The notes beneath the pieces are model-generated. The model ran no database searches. It was not told the DNA's origin and was given only the letters and a program-made list of their open reading frames with translations. A stretch of 22,742 bases of DNA from Deltaproteobacteria bacterium UBA7527 (GTDB taxonomy: Bacteria > Desulfobacterota > Syntrophorhabdia > Syntrophorhabdales > Syntrophorhabdaceae): assembly GCA_002478225.1 (NCBI GenBank), contig DLMV01000050.1, forward strand, positions 47,148 through 69,889. Reading direction: 5' to 3'. Below are positions 1-7,624 of the stretch, one piece after another. The translations under genes and the position numbers were made by a program. Each line of letters begins with the position of its first letter. Position 1 is the first letter of the stretch.

Positions 1-60
1 GTTTTGAATTTTGAACATTTGGATTTGTTTCGGATTTCGATATTCGAATTTCGGATTTCA
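1..60 (+). repeat. AT-rich degenerate intergenic repeat, copy 1
   Basis: Low-complexity stretch built of TTTGAA, GGATTT and TTCGATATTCG words. Its first part (GTTTTGAATTTTGAACATTT) recurs almost exactly at 1488-1507, and the later TTCGATATTCG block recurs at 1523-1533. An inverted relative lies at 1402-1458. The copies sit on both sides of the alcohol dehydrogenase gene. It has no coding potential. From memory, similar TTTGAATTTTGAACATTT elements are scattered through intergenic DNA of several Desulfobacterota, Nitrospirota and Planctomycetota genomes, with unknown function. The left boundary is lost at the window edge. Confidence 0.6.
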
Positions 61-83
61 TTTATAGAATCTGATTTTGGGAA

Positions 84-116
84 TTGACATCAGCTGTAAT
101 GTGGTTTTCCTATAAT
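84..116 (+). promoter_or_regulatory. possible sigma-70-type promoter for the alcohol dehydrogenase
   Basis: A perfect TTGACA hexamer (84-89) and a perfect TATAAT hexamer (111-116) lie just upstream of the first gene, and a strong ribosome binding site follows. The spacer is 21 bp, longer than the usual 16-18, so this is either a weak or activator-dependent promoter or a chance pairing. The TATAAT alone is well placed for a start about 20 bases upstream of the start codon. Confidence 0.35.
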
Positions 117-141
117 AGAATATATATTCGGAGGGGGATTG

Positions 142-1314
142 ATGAAAGATTATCTGCGTGAGAATGTCCGTTTTATCGTGAGGACGGAGATGGTTATCGG
201 CAATGAGATCGCGAAGGAACTGCCGAGCCGTTTGAAGGACCTTGGGATGAGCAGGGCAGGGCTGGTGATCGATAACGGCCTGTATGAGAACAATGCGTAT
301 GTAAAAGAGATCATTGAACTGCTGAAGGCGCAACTGGGCAAGGTCGTCCTTCTCGTAAGCGAGATGCCTGAGCCCACGTATGATTATCTGGATAAGTTGA
401 AAGTACAATTCGAAGAACACGACCTGGACTGCTTCGTCGGTATAGGAGGGGGCAGCACCCTTGACCTGGCAAAAGGCCTTGCAACGCTTAAGACGAATAA
501 AGGTGATGCGATCAATTACAGGGGGTTTGGCAAGGTGAAGAATGTGCCTCTGCCGGTCATTGCCCTGCCTTCGACGGCTGGTACCGGCAGCGAGGTAACA
601 CCATATGCAGTTTTCATTGACACGAAGGAGAAGTGGAAATTCGGCATCAACACGGAATATAACTACCCCCGGCTTGCACTCTACGACCCCCATTTTCTCG
701 ATAGCTGTCCCTTCAGCATATACGCCTCATCGGGAATGGACGCCATGACGCACACCCTTGAAAGCTTTGTTGCGAAGAATGCGACAGTGCTATCGAGGAA
801 CTTCTCGCGACAGGCATTTAAATTGCTGTTCGAGAACCTGAAGAAGATCGCAAAGGGCGACCTCTCCAATGAAACAAAGCTTAACCTGCTTGTAGGAAGC
901 GGATGCGCGGGCATAGCGTTGATGAATGCGGGGGCAGGCCCTGCAGGTGCGCTGAGCTATCCTCTTGGCGTCTATTTTGATGTACCCCACGGACTCGCGG
1001 GCTCAGTGTTCCTTTCTTCGGTTATAAAGCATAATGTAAAGGCAGGCTACGCTGAATACGCAGAGCTCTTCGACCTTGTTTTTGATGAAAAGAGCCTCTC
1101 CCCACAGGAGAGATCGCTCCGTTTCGCAGACGAGATCGCGAGGCTTTGCGAGGAACTCCGCATACCCACCTCTCTCAAGGGTTTTGGCGTAAAGACCGAG
1201 GCAGACTTAAGAAAGATCATCGATAACTCGATGCAGCTGAAGGCGGCCTTTGAGCAGAACCCGGTACCATTTGGCATGAAAGAGATCGAGGAGACTATCT
1301 ATTCGCTTAAATAA
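142..1314 (+). CDS. iron-containing (group III) alcohol dehydrogenase family oxidoreductase
   Basis: This 390-residue protein belongs to the Fe-ADH/dehydroquinate-synthase-like fold, which oxidises or reduces alcohol/aldehyde pairs with NAD(P). Visible motifs are the nucleotide-binding GGGSTLDLAKG (102-112), STAGTGSEVT (144-153), D200 and H204 in GMDAMTHTLE, and H283 in VPHG. The third His metal ligand found in FucO-type enzymes is absent: the local sequence is GPAGALSYPLG, with Gly269 and Tyr273 at the two usual His positions. I chose ATG 142 over TTG 139 because GGAGGGGG (130-137) is correctly spaced. Neighbours suggest a sugar-nucleotide or keto-sugar substrate. Compare KdnB of Shewanella, a Fe-ADH-family enzyme that oxidises C8 of Kdo before transamination. 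Family is certain; substrate is unknown. Confidence 0.88.
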   Translation: MKDYLRENVRFIVRTEMVIGNEIAKELPSRLKDLGMSRAGLVIDNGLYENNAYVKEIIELLKAQLGKVVLLVSEMPEPTYDYLDKLKVQFEEHDLDCFVGIGGGSTLDLAKGLATLKTNKGDAINYRGFGKVKNVPLPVIALPSTAGTGSEVTPYAVFIDTKEKWKFGINTEYNYPRLALYDPHFLDSCPFSIYASSGMDAMTHTLESFVAKNATVLSRNFSRQAFKLLFENLKKIAKGDLSNETKLNLLVGSGCAGIALMNAGAGPAGALSYPLGVYFDVPHGLAGSVFLSSVIKHNVKAGYAEYAELFDLVFDEKSLSPQERSLRFADEIARLCEELRIPTSLKGFGVKTEADLRKIIDNSMQLKAAFEQNPVPFGMKEIEETIYSLK

Positions 1315-1401
1315 ACCCGGATCTTCCACGATGGTGAGCATCGGTATCAGGCTTTTCCCGCAAACACCCAACGAAAGCCGGATGGCAAGAATGAAGCACA
1401 C

Positions 1402-1458
1402 GATCCTAAACACCAAATCCGAAACAATATCGAAATCCAAATATCAAATGTTCCGAAC
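1402..1458 (-). repeat. AT-rich intergenic repeat, inverted copy
   Basis: Read on the minus strand this 57-base stretch matches the element at 1488-1544, sharing GAACATTTGAT, TTCGATATT, CGGATTT and a terminal TTAGGATC. With that copy it forms an imperfect inverted repeat with a 29-base spacer. The rest of the 294-base gap (1315-1608) holds no gene that I can support. Confidence 0.6.
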
Positions 1459-1462
1459 GTAT

Positions 1463-1485
1463 TTGTCATCGCGAGGAGCGAAGAA
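1463..1485 (+). repeat. short GTCATCGCGAGGAGCGAAG-type repeat in the inverted-repeat loop
   Basis: The loop between the two AT-rich arms contains GTCATCGCGAGGAGCGAAG. From memory, very similar GTCATTGCGAGGAGCGAAG words form a widespread dispersed intergenic repeat in environmental bacterial genomes. Only one copy lies in this window, so the call rests on recognition, not on local repetition. Confidence 0.45.
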
Positions 1486-1487
1486 TT

Positions 1488-1544
1488 GTTTTGAATTTTG
1501 AACATTTTGATTTGTTTAGTACTTCGATATTCGGATTTAGGATC
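1488..1544 (+). repeat. AT-rich degenerate intergenic repeat, copy 2
   Basis: This copy is direct relative to 1-60 and inverted relative to 1402-1458. The shared opening is GTTTTGAATTTTGAACATTT, followed by TTCGATATTCGGATTT. It lies about 65 bases upstream of the aminotransferase start, so any promoter for that gene must lie within or next to it. I could not identify convincing -35/-10 boxes there. Confidence 0.6.
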
Positions 1545-1608
1545 TGCTATGAGATATCAGCCATGAACCGGTTCCTTGCCGGATTAAATCCAGATAAGAG
1601 GAGATATT

Positions 1609-2904
1609 ATGAAATTCGACCGCTCAATCGAGATCTATGAGAAGGCGCTGGACCTTATACCTATGGGCACCTCGACGTTCAGCAAGAATCCCAACCTCTT
1701 TGTCATAGGCGCTTCACCGCTTTACATACAATCGGCAAAAGGATGCATGCTCTATGACGTGGACGGCAATGAGTTCATCGACTACTCGATGGCGCTGGGG
1801 CCGATCATACTCGGCTACGCGAACGCTGAAGTGAACAAGGCCGCAAAAAAGGGGATAGATGAAGGGCTTGTCTACACGATCTCTTCACCGGAAGAATCCA
1901 TGCTGGCAGAAAAGCTTATCGGGATCATCCCATGTGCTGAGATGGTGCGTTTTTGCAAGAACGGTTCAGACGTGTGCGAAGGAGCCATAAGGCTTGCCCG
2001 GAACTACACACAGAAGCTGAAGATCATGACCGTAGGTGGCTACCACGGTTTCCATGACTGGTTTATCGTCTCGACGCCCCGGAACAAGGGTATTCCCAAA
2101 GTAATGGCGGAATGGATCCTGCCGCATAACTATAATGATATAGATTCGATAGAAAAGACGATCAGCGCCCAGAGCAATGAGATAGCGGCGCTGATCATGG
2201 AGCCGGTGATCAACTACGAACCGAAAGAGGGTTTTCTTGAAAGGATAAGGGAACTGACGGAGAAGAATAACATTGTGCTGATCTACGATGAGATGAAGAC
2301 CGGCTTCCGCCTCCATATAGGGGGAGCGCAGAAGTATTTGAATGTTACGCCCGATCTGGCAGTCTATGCGAAGGGGCTTTCCAATGGGTTTCCTCTGAGC
2401 GTGCTTGCGGGCAAGAGATATCTCATGAAGCAGTTCGAGGACGAGAATTGCTTCTTCTCGGGATCATATGCGACCGAGAAGGCTTCTCTCAACGCGGCGC
2501 TGAAGACCCTGGAGATACTCGAGAGAGATAATGTCATAGAGCAGAACTGGAAGATGGGAGATTTCCTCAAGAGAGGGGTAAGAAAAATAATCAATAAATA
2601 TAGCCTCCATGAATTTGTCAACATTGTGGGGTTCGCCCCGATGACGCACTTTGTAATGGTCGACTACAAGGGCTTCACCGTTAACGAGATAAAATCGTTC
2701 GTGCAGCAGGAATGCGTAAAGCGGGGGATCCTCTTTGTGGGCTACCACCACATATGCTTCGCGCACAGGAAAAAGCATATAGACCGCACCCTGAAGGTCT
2801 ATGACGAGGTAATGTCAATGATGAAGCAGGCGATAGACGATGGGACCCTCAGGGATAAGATAGAAGGAAGGCCGATAAGCGCCTTTGGCGTGAGGTCAAA
2901 TTAA
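1609..2904 (+). CDS. class III PLP-dependent aminotransferase (glutamate-1-semialdehyde aminomutase-like)
   Basis: This 431-residue fold-type I PLP enzyme is close in layout to GSA aminomutase. Visible hallmarks are NGSDVCEGAIRLAR (PLP phosphate region), GGYHGFHDWF, the IYDEMKTGFR Asp segment and the Schiff-base lysine K255 in AKGLSNGFPLS. The start is fixed by AGAGGAG (1597-1603), six bases before ATG. The Gfo/Idh gene follows after 6 bases, so they are almost certainly co-transcribed. GSA-like aminotransferases in glycan loci are thought to aminate keto-sugars or activated sugar acids; a role in haem synthesis is unlikely here, as no other haem gene is present. It is the only PLP aminotransferase in the window, which matters because the Pse pathway downstream lacks PseC. 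Confidence 0.88.
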   Translation: MKFDRSIEIYEKALDLIPMGTSTFSKNPNLFVIGASPLYIQSAKGCMLYDVDGNEFIDYSMALGPIILGYANAEVNKAAKKGIDEGLVYTISSPEESMLAEKLIGIIPCAEMVRFCKNGSDVCEGAIRLARNYTQKLKIMTVGGYHGFHDWFIVSTPRNKGIPKVMAEWILPHNYNDIDSIEKTISAQSNEIAALIMEPVINYEPKEGFLERIRELTEKNNIVLIYDEMKTGFRLHIGGAQKYLNVTPDLAVYAKGLSNGFPLSVLAGKRYLMKQFEDENCFFSGSYATEKASLNAALKTLEILERDNVIEQNWKMGDFLKRGVRKIINKYSLHEFVNIVGFAPMTHFVMVDYKGFTVNEIKSFVQQECVKRGILFVGYHHICFAHRKKHIDRTLKVYDEVMSMMKQAIDDGTLRDKIEGRPISAFGVRSN

Positions 2905-2910
2905 CGGCAT

Positions 2911-3912
2911 ATGAAGTTCCTTGTTATAGGGTATGGCTCAATAGGGAAAAGGCATGCTGCCAACGTGGCTTCCATGGGCCATCAGACAGTCCTCCTCAGG
3001 CATGCCAGGGGCAATGAGAACAAGGAGGGGTTCAAGGAATATTACAGCCTCGAAGATGTGCTCAGAAATGAAAAAGACATCGACGGTGCGATCGTCTGTT
3101 CCCCAACGACAATGCACCTGGAAGACGTGAGGCAACTGATCAATATCAATATACCTTTTCTCCTTGAAAAGCCAACCACAGATGAACTTAGAACAACCGT
3201 CGAGATGAAGGAGATCATAGGATCAAAGAAGTTCACCTTATACGATATAGGGTTTAACCTGAGATATCATCCGGTCATACAGTTCATCAAAGATTTCCTG
3301 CCGAAAATAGGGAAGGTCTACGCAACAAAGATCTACGTGGGCTACTACCTCCCATACTGGAGAAAAGGGATCGATTACCGCGAGTCAACAAGCGCCAAAA
3401 AGGAGCTTGGCGGGGGGGTTCATGTGGAGCTCGCCCATGACATAGACTACACGCTCTGGTTGATAGGCTGTCCCGAAAAGGTGGTCGGATATGTGAACAG
3501 GGTGAGCGACCTCGAGATATCCACAGACGATATCTGCTCCGCCTTATTGAAATACAGCGATGGTTCCGTTGCCGAAGTTCACCTCGACTACCTTTCCCAT
3601 AAATACCTGAGGGGCGGCCAGATCATCGCACAGAACGGGACACTTGAGTGGCAGTGGAACCCTGCTGAGGGCAGAGTATTATATTTTGATAAGGAAAGCA
3701 GGGATTCTAAAGAGGTCTTTACAGTAGGGCCCGGCTACGATTTCAATACGACCTATGCAGATGAATTGAAACATTTTATCGATGTAATAAATGGCAGGGA
3801 GAAAAGCAAGGTAAATATTGCCGATGCCGTCGAAGCAATGAAGGTCATTTATGCCATTGAGGTGTCTGACAGGGAAGAGAAATGGATCGCCATCAAGGAG
3901 ATTGCTCTATGA
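2911..3912 (+). CDS. Gfo/Idh/MocA-family sugar oxidoreductase
   Basis: This 333-residue protein has an N-terminal Rossmann domain with GYGSIGKRHA (7-16) and the family signature EKP at 86-88, followed by the alpha/beta domain with GGGVHVELAHDIDY (167-180). His176 and Asp179 there are the likely catalytic pair. Members reduce or oxidise sugars, inositols or UDP-sugar acids with bound NAD(P)(H). It starts 6 bases after the aminotransferase, and its stop overlaps the ATG of the following SDR gene (ATGA), so the three genes form a tight operon. The context suggests sugar-nucleotide or nonulosonate precursor metabolism. The substrate cannot be deduced. Confidence 0.88.
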   Translation: MKFLVIGYGSIGKRHAANVASMGHQTVLLRHARGNENKEGFKEYYSLEDVLRNEKDIDGAIVCSPTTMHLEDVRQLININIPFLLEKPTTDELRTTVEMKEIIGSKKFTLYDIGFNLRYHPVIQFIKDFLPKIGKVYATKIYVGYYLPYWRKGIDYRESTSAKKELGGGVHVELAHDIDYTLWLIGCPEKVVGYVNRVSDLEISTDDICSALLKYSDGSVAEVHLDYLSHKYLRGGQIIAQNGTLEWQWNPAEGRVLYFDKESRDSKEVFTVGPGYDFNTTYADELKHFIDVINGREKSKVNIADAVEAMKVIYAIEVSDREEKWIAIKEIAL

Positions 3913-4652
3913 AGAAGCTTGTTATTATTTCGGGAGGTCTTGGCGTTCTGGGCCAGAGTTATGCGAAGGCTCTGGAAAAAGAGGGTTATAACATACTTTT
4001 ACTCGACACGAAAGAGATTACAGGTGATGCAAAGATCTGCGGAGAACTGTTCCAGTGTGATATCTCAGATGAGAAAGATGTCAAAAGATTGCAGGATTAC
4101 CTGGCATCGATTGAGTGCGAGGTCTGTGGCCTCATCAACAATGCGTCATGCCAGCCACCGGGGTTTACCAACGAGCTTGACGATTATTCCGTCGAGACAT
4201 TCCGCAAGGTTCTTGACGTAAACCTGGTAGGAAGCTTTCTGCTCACGAAGGCGGTGATCCCCTTTATGAAGAAGCAAGGGTTCGGCAGCATCATCAATAT
4301 AGGCTCGATCCAGGGTGTTGTGGCCCCCACGTTCCAGATCTACGAAGGTATGAACATCACGTCACCGCTCGTATATGCCGTTGCAAAGGCAGGGATGATC
4401 CATTTCTGCAAATGGGTGGCTGCGAAATACGGGAAATGGGGCATCCGGTGCAACGCAATATCGCCCGGCGGTGTGGGAGATTCCCAGAGGGGCGGAAGCG
4501 AATTCGCGAAGATCTATGCGTCAAGGACGCCGCTGGGGAAGATGGCCGATTCAGACGACGTTGCAGAAGCGGTAAAGTTCCTCATTAGCGACAGATCAAA
4601 ATACATCACCGGCCAGAACCTCCTAGTAGACGGGGGATGGACGATATACTGA
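3909..4652 (+). CDS. SDR-family oxidoreductase, PtmA-like
   Basis: This 247-residue classical short-chain dehydrogenase has the dinucleotide motif SGGLGVLG (8-15), NNAS (77-80) and the catalytic Ser133, Tyr156 and Lys160 (LVYAVAKAG). It ends with the usual TGQNLLVDGGW. The segment EGMNITSPLVYAVAKAG resembles PtmA of the Campylobacter legionaminate/flagellin glycosylation locus, where ptmA lies beside the cytidylyltransferase gene ptmB as here. I chose ATG 3909 because it forms an ATGA overlap with the upstream stop and places the glycine motif at the normal distance; the in-frame ATG at 3882 would add nine atypical residues. SDR is certain; the PtmA assignment is moderate. Confidence 0.86.
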   Translation: MKKLVIISGGLGVLGQSYAKALEKEGYNILLLDTKEITGDAKICGELFQCDISDEKDVKRLQDYLASIECEVCGLINNASCQPPGFTNELDDYSVETFRKVLDVNLVGSFLLTKAVIPFMKKQGFGSIINIGSIQGVVAPTFQIYEGMNITSPLVYAVAKAGMIHFCKWVAAKYGKWGIRCNAISPGGVGDSQRGGSEFAKIYASRTPLGKMADSDDVAEAVKFLISDRSKYITGQNLLVDGGWTIY

Positions 4653-4670
4653 TCAGCCGAGAGAAGATCC

Positions 4671-4720
4671 GTAAGTCGTGAGGCGTGAGTCGTAAGGGGT
4701 TAAATTGAACGTTGAACAGA
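4671..4720 (+). repeat. short degenerate intergenic repeat (GTGAGGCGTGAGTCGTAAG type)
   Basis: The 100-base gap between the SDR and cytidylyltransferase genes contains GTAAGTCGTGAGGCGTGAGT and then TTGAACGTTGAACA, both internally repetitive (GTAAG, GTGAG and TTGAAC words recur). From memory, such words form dispersed intergenic repeats in environmental Deltaproteobacteria and related groups. There is no coding potential and no clear terminator hairpin. Confidence 0.45.
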
Positions 4721-4752
4721 TTTTATTATGAGCTATATAAAGAAGGGGATCA

Positions 4753-5490
4753 GTGTATAAGAATAAAAGGGTCCTGGCGGTTATAACGGCACGGGGTGGG
4801 AGCAAAGGCCTTCCAGGCAAGAATATAAGGCCGCTCCTGGGGAAACCTCTTATTGTGTGGACCATTGAAAAGGCGCTTGAAAGCGCTTGTATCGACAGAG
4901 TGGTCGTATCCACTGATAGCAATGCGATCGCTGCAGTTGCTAAGGAGCACGGCGCGGAGGTGCCGTTCAAAAGGCCGAAGCGGCTCTCAGGCGACAGAGT
5001 AGGGTCCTACGACGTGGTTGTCCACGCCATTGAATATCTCGCGCACAAGGGAAATGTTTTTGACTATGTGGCGCTTCTTGAACCGACCTCGCCGCTCAGA
5101 AAAAAAGGAGACATTGATCGTGCCATAATGAAACTTATCGATAACGAAAAAAAAGCAGACAGCCTGGTCAGCTTTGGTCAGGTCACACTGGAACATCCTG
5201 CGGTAATTAAAAAAGTAAGCGGCAGGGGATACATGGTCCCCTATGTGAAGAACCCGGAGAAGGCGACCGGGCGTCAGGGATACAGTCCCGCATATTTTCC
5301 GTACGGGGTAATATACCTTGCCAAAACAGGCTCCCTTTATAAGCATCAAAGCTTTTATCAGCCCAGGACGATCCCTTATTTTGTGGAAAGATGGCAGTGC
5401 TATGAAGTGGACGACATCTACGATCTCATGGTAATAGAGACCATCCTGAGACACAAGATAGATGATATATCATTACCAATCTCTCAATAA
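4753..5490 (+). CDS. acylneuraminate-type cytidylyltransferase (NeuA/PtmB/LegF family)
   Basis: This 245-residue enzyme is predicted to transfer CMP from CTP to a nonulosonic acid. It has the family's N-terminal ARGGSKGLPGKN (13-24) and LLEPTSPLR (108-116), plus an acidic EVDDIYD near the end that may bind metal. Its length is normal for NeuA/PtmB/PseF. It uses a GTG start preceded by AGAAGGGG (4741-4748). The ptmA-like gene lies upstream and the acetamidino-forming trio downstream, so the substrate is probably the modified nonulosonate of this locus (a Leg- or Pse-type acid). No separate nonulosonate synthase accompanies it. The only NeuB-family gene in the window is the PseI at 14388, so this enzyme may be the true CMP-Pse synthetase. 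Confidence 0.87.
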   Translation: MYKNKRVLAVITARGGSKGLPGKNIRPLLGKPLIVWTIEKALESACIDRVVVSTDSNAIAAVAKEHGAEVPFKRPKRLSGDRVGSYDVVVHAIEYLAHKGNVFDYVALLEPTSPLRKKGDIDRAIMKLIDNEKKADSLVSFGQVTLEHPAVIKKVSGRGYMVPYVKNPEKATGRQGYSPAYFPYGVIYLAKTGSLYKHQSFYQPRTIPYFVERWQCYEVDDIYDLMVIETILRHKIDDISLPISQ

Positions 5491-5526
5491 ATTAACTTTA
5501 AAAGGTAAGCACTACAAGGAGGATGT

Positions 5527-6843
5527 ATGAGCAGTGATAAAGACCAACAAAAGCCAGGCAAACCCGGCAAGGAAGAAGAGCTTGAAGTATACTACGGGCT
5601 GCCGCGGGAAGTGAAATATTGCAAGAAATGCGTATACCCGAACCAGCACCCCATATCCGACAATGAGTTCCAGCACAACATACAGCGGGTAAAACGGGCC
5701 ATCAACTTTGATGAGAACGGCGTATGCGATGCCTGCAGATGGGCAGAGATGAAGAAGGCCGTCGTTGACTGGAAACAGCGCGAACAGGAGCTGATAGAGC
5801 TCTGCAACGAATACAGGAAGAACGATGGTTCTTACGATTGCCTGGTGCCTGGCTCCGGCGGCAAGGACAGCTTCTATGCAGCCCACGTCCTGAAGTATAA
5901 ATACGGGATGCACCCTCTGACCGTCACATGGGCCCCGCATATATACACGGAATGGGGCTGGAGAAACTTCCAGGCATGGATACACGCAGGTTTTGACAAC
6001 TACCTCTTCACGCCGAACGGCAGGGTGCACCGGCTTCTTACCAGGCTCGCTACAGAGAACATCTTCTATCCCTTCCAGCCCTTTGTTATCGGACAGAAGA
6101 ACTTCGCCCCGAAATTCGCGCTGAAGTTCAAGATCCCCCTCATATTTTACGGAGAGAACGATGCGGAGTACAGCAACCCCATCGAAGACAACTTCAAGCC
6201 GAGCAGGGACTGGTCTTACGCTACTGCCGACGATCCGGAGAATGTTTACATATCAGGTGTTTCTGTCCGTTCCCTTAAAGAAGATTACGGACTTTCTCAG
6301 AACGAGCTTCTGCCGTACCTGCCTTCAAAGCCTGAAGATATCGAAAAACTTGATGTTAAATTCTACTTCCTCGGGTACTATCTGCCCTGGCATCCCCAGG
6401 GAAACTATTACTACGCCGTTGAGCATGGCGGCTTCAGGTGCGCGCCGGAGAGGACACCGGGCACATACAGCAAATATAACAGCATCGATGACAGGATCGA
6501 CGATTTTCATTATGTCTCCACTTATGTGAAATTCGGCATGGGGCGTGCAACCTTTGACGCTGCCCAGGAGATAAGGAATGAGGAGATAACACGGGATGAG
6601 GGCATTGCCCTCGTGAAGAAATTTGACGGAGAGTTCCCCGAGCGTTTTGCTGAAGAGATCTTCAAGTATTTAAGCCTTTCGGAGAAGGAATTTCCCGTAG
6701 CGTCGAAGATGTTCGAGCATCCCGTTGTTGACAGGGAATATTTTATGAGCGTCTGTGACAGGTTCCGCTCCCCGCACCTCTGGAAAAAAGAGAACGGGCA
6801 GTGGAAGCTCAGGTATCCCATATGGGAGGTTGAGGGAAAGTAG
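5527..6843 (+). CDS. N-acetyl sugar amidotransferase (WbpG/PseA family)
   Basis: This 438-residue ATP-pyrophosphatase (PP-loop) protein carries the SGGKDS loop at 110-115, preceded by two CxxC pairs (C32/C35 and C67/C70) that probably bind zinc. The region around RCAPERTPGTYSKYNSIDDR is typical of the family. The family adenylates or otherwise activates an N-acetyl group and installs ammonia to give an acetamidino group, as shown genetically for P. aeruginosa WbpG with HisH2/HisF2 and for Campylobacter PseA. Genes for HisF and HisH paralogues follow at once, reproducing that trio. AAGGAGG (5516-5522) lies four bases before ATG. The first 25 residues are charged and Pro/Lys-rich, an unusual extension. 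Family assignment is strong; the exact acceptor sugar is not known. Confidence 0.9.
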   Translation: MSSDKDQQKPGKPGKEEELEVYYGLPREVKYCKKCVYPNQHPISDNEFQHNIQRVKRAINFDENGVCDACRWAEMKKAVVDWKQREQELIELCNEYRKNDGSYDCLVPGSGGKDSFYAAHVLKYKYGMHPLTVTWAPHIYTEWGWRNFQAWIHAGFDNYLFTPNGRVHRLLTRLATENIFYPFQPFVIGQKNFAPKFALKFKIPLIFYGENDAEYSNPIEDNFKPSRDWSYATADDPENVYISGVSVRSLKEDYGLSQNELLPYLPSKPEDIEKLDVKFYFLGYYLPWHPQGNYYYAVEHGGFRCAPERTPGTYSKYNSIDDRIDDFHYVSTYVKFGMGRATFDAAQEIRNEEITRDEGIALVKKFDGEFPERFAEEIFKYLSLSEKEFPVASKMFEHPVVDREYFMSVCDRFRSPHLWKKENGQWKLRYPIWEVEGK

Positions 6844-6861
6844 GAAGCAGATAGACGTGGC

Positions 6862-7623
6862 ATGCACAACATCAGATTAATAGCCCGTCTCGATGTGAAA
6901 GGGCCAAACCTTGTTAAAGGAATACAGCTTGAAGGGCTCAGGAAGATGGGCAACCCGAACAAGTTCGCAAAGAAGTATTACGATGAAGGCATTGATGAGA
7001 TCATATACATGGATATCGTGGCGAGCCTCTATGAACGCGACAACATAAAGGAGATCGTGCGCCGCACCTCCGAAGATATCTTTATCCCGGTCACCGCGGG
7101 CGGCGGGATACGCTCTGTTGAGGATGCTAGGGAGATACTCCGCGCCGGCGCCGACAAGGTCGCGATCAATACCGCCGCCATCAAGAACCCGCAGCTTATC
7201 AGCGATATCTCGAAGAGATTTGGCTCCCAGTGCATGGTGCTCTCCATCGAGGCCAAAAGGAAAGGGGCGGGTCAATGGGAAGCCTATTACGATTACGGCC
7301 GTGAAAAGACCGGCGTTGACGTGGTAGGGTGGGCCCAAAAAGGCTATGAGCTTGGCGCGGGAGAGATACTCCTTACCTCTATCGATATGGAGGGCGGCGC
7401 AAAAGGGTTCGATATCGAGCTTGTCAGAACTATCTCAGAAATGCTACCTATACCTGTTATCGCGAGTGGCGGTATGGGGAACATTGACGACCTCGAAATG
7501 GTGATACAGGAGGGACATGCGGATGCCGTTGCGATGGCTCACGTCCTCCATTATGGGGTCCATTCGGTCGGTGAGATAAAAGAAGAGTGCTTGCGCAGGG
7601 GCATTAAGGTAAGGATAGGTTAA
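6862..7623 (+). CDS. hisF: HisF paralogue of the acetamidino-sugar pathway
   Basis: This 253-residue (beta/alpha)8 protein resembles the imidazole glycerol phosphate synthase cyclase subunit. The first catalytic Asp is present (D11 in ARLDVKG), as are the phosphate-binding TAGGGIRS (79-85) and ASGGMG segments. The second catalytic residue, Asp130 in HisF, is Glu130 here (SIEAKR). The N-terminal GPNLVKGIQLEGLRKMG replaces the normal histidine-pathway GxVVKGV. These changes, with no other his genes nearby, indicate a specialised paralogue that channels ammonia from HisH to the sugar amidotransferase upstream rather than a histidine enzyme. Compare HisF2 of P. aeruginosa and the hisF beside pseA in Campylobacter. 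It is one base from the next gene. Confidence 0.87.
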   Translation: MHNIRLIARLDVKGPNLVKGIQLEGLRKMGNPNKFAKKYYDEGIDEIIYMDIVASLYERDNIKEIVRRTSEDIFIPVTAGGGIRSVEDAREILRAGADKVAINTAAIKNPQLISDISKRFGSQCMVLSIEAKRKGAGQWEAYYDYGREKTGVDVVGWAQKGYELGAGEILLTSIDMEGGAKGFDIELVRTISEMLPIPVIASGGMGNIDDLEMVIQEGHADAVAMAHVLHYGVHSVGEIKEECLRRGIKVRIG

Positions 7624-7624
7624 G

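Noticed and set aside
58..693. Minus-strand 211-codon frame opposite the alcohol dehydrogenase
   Set aside because: It runs through the repeat and promoter region, has no family features, and the plus-strand Fe-ADH is unambiguous.
3882..3908. Upstream ATG start for the SDR gene
   Set aside because: It would overlap the Gfo/Idh gene by 31 bases and add nine residues before a standard SDR N-terminus; the ATGA overlap at 3909 is the usual arrangement.
4671..4720. Repeat-rich gap considered as a CRISPR remnant or small RNA gene
   Set aside because: The units are short, irregular and without unique spacers, and there is no promoter or terminator structure.
4712..4741. Possible promoter (TTGAAC and TATAAA with an 18-base spacer) before the cytidylyltransferase
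   Set aside because: Transcription would begin at or inside the ribosome binding site, leaving almost no leader, and the -35 lies within a repeat word.
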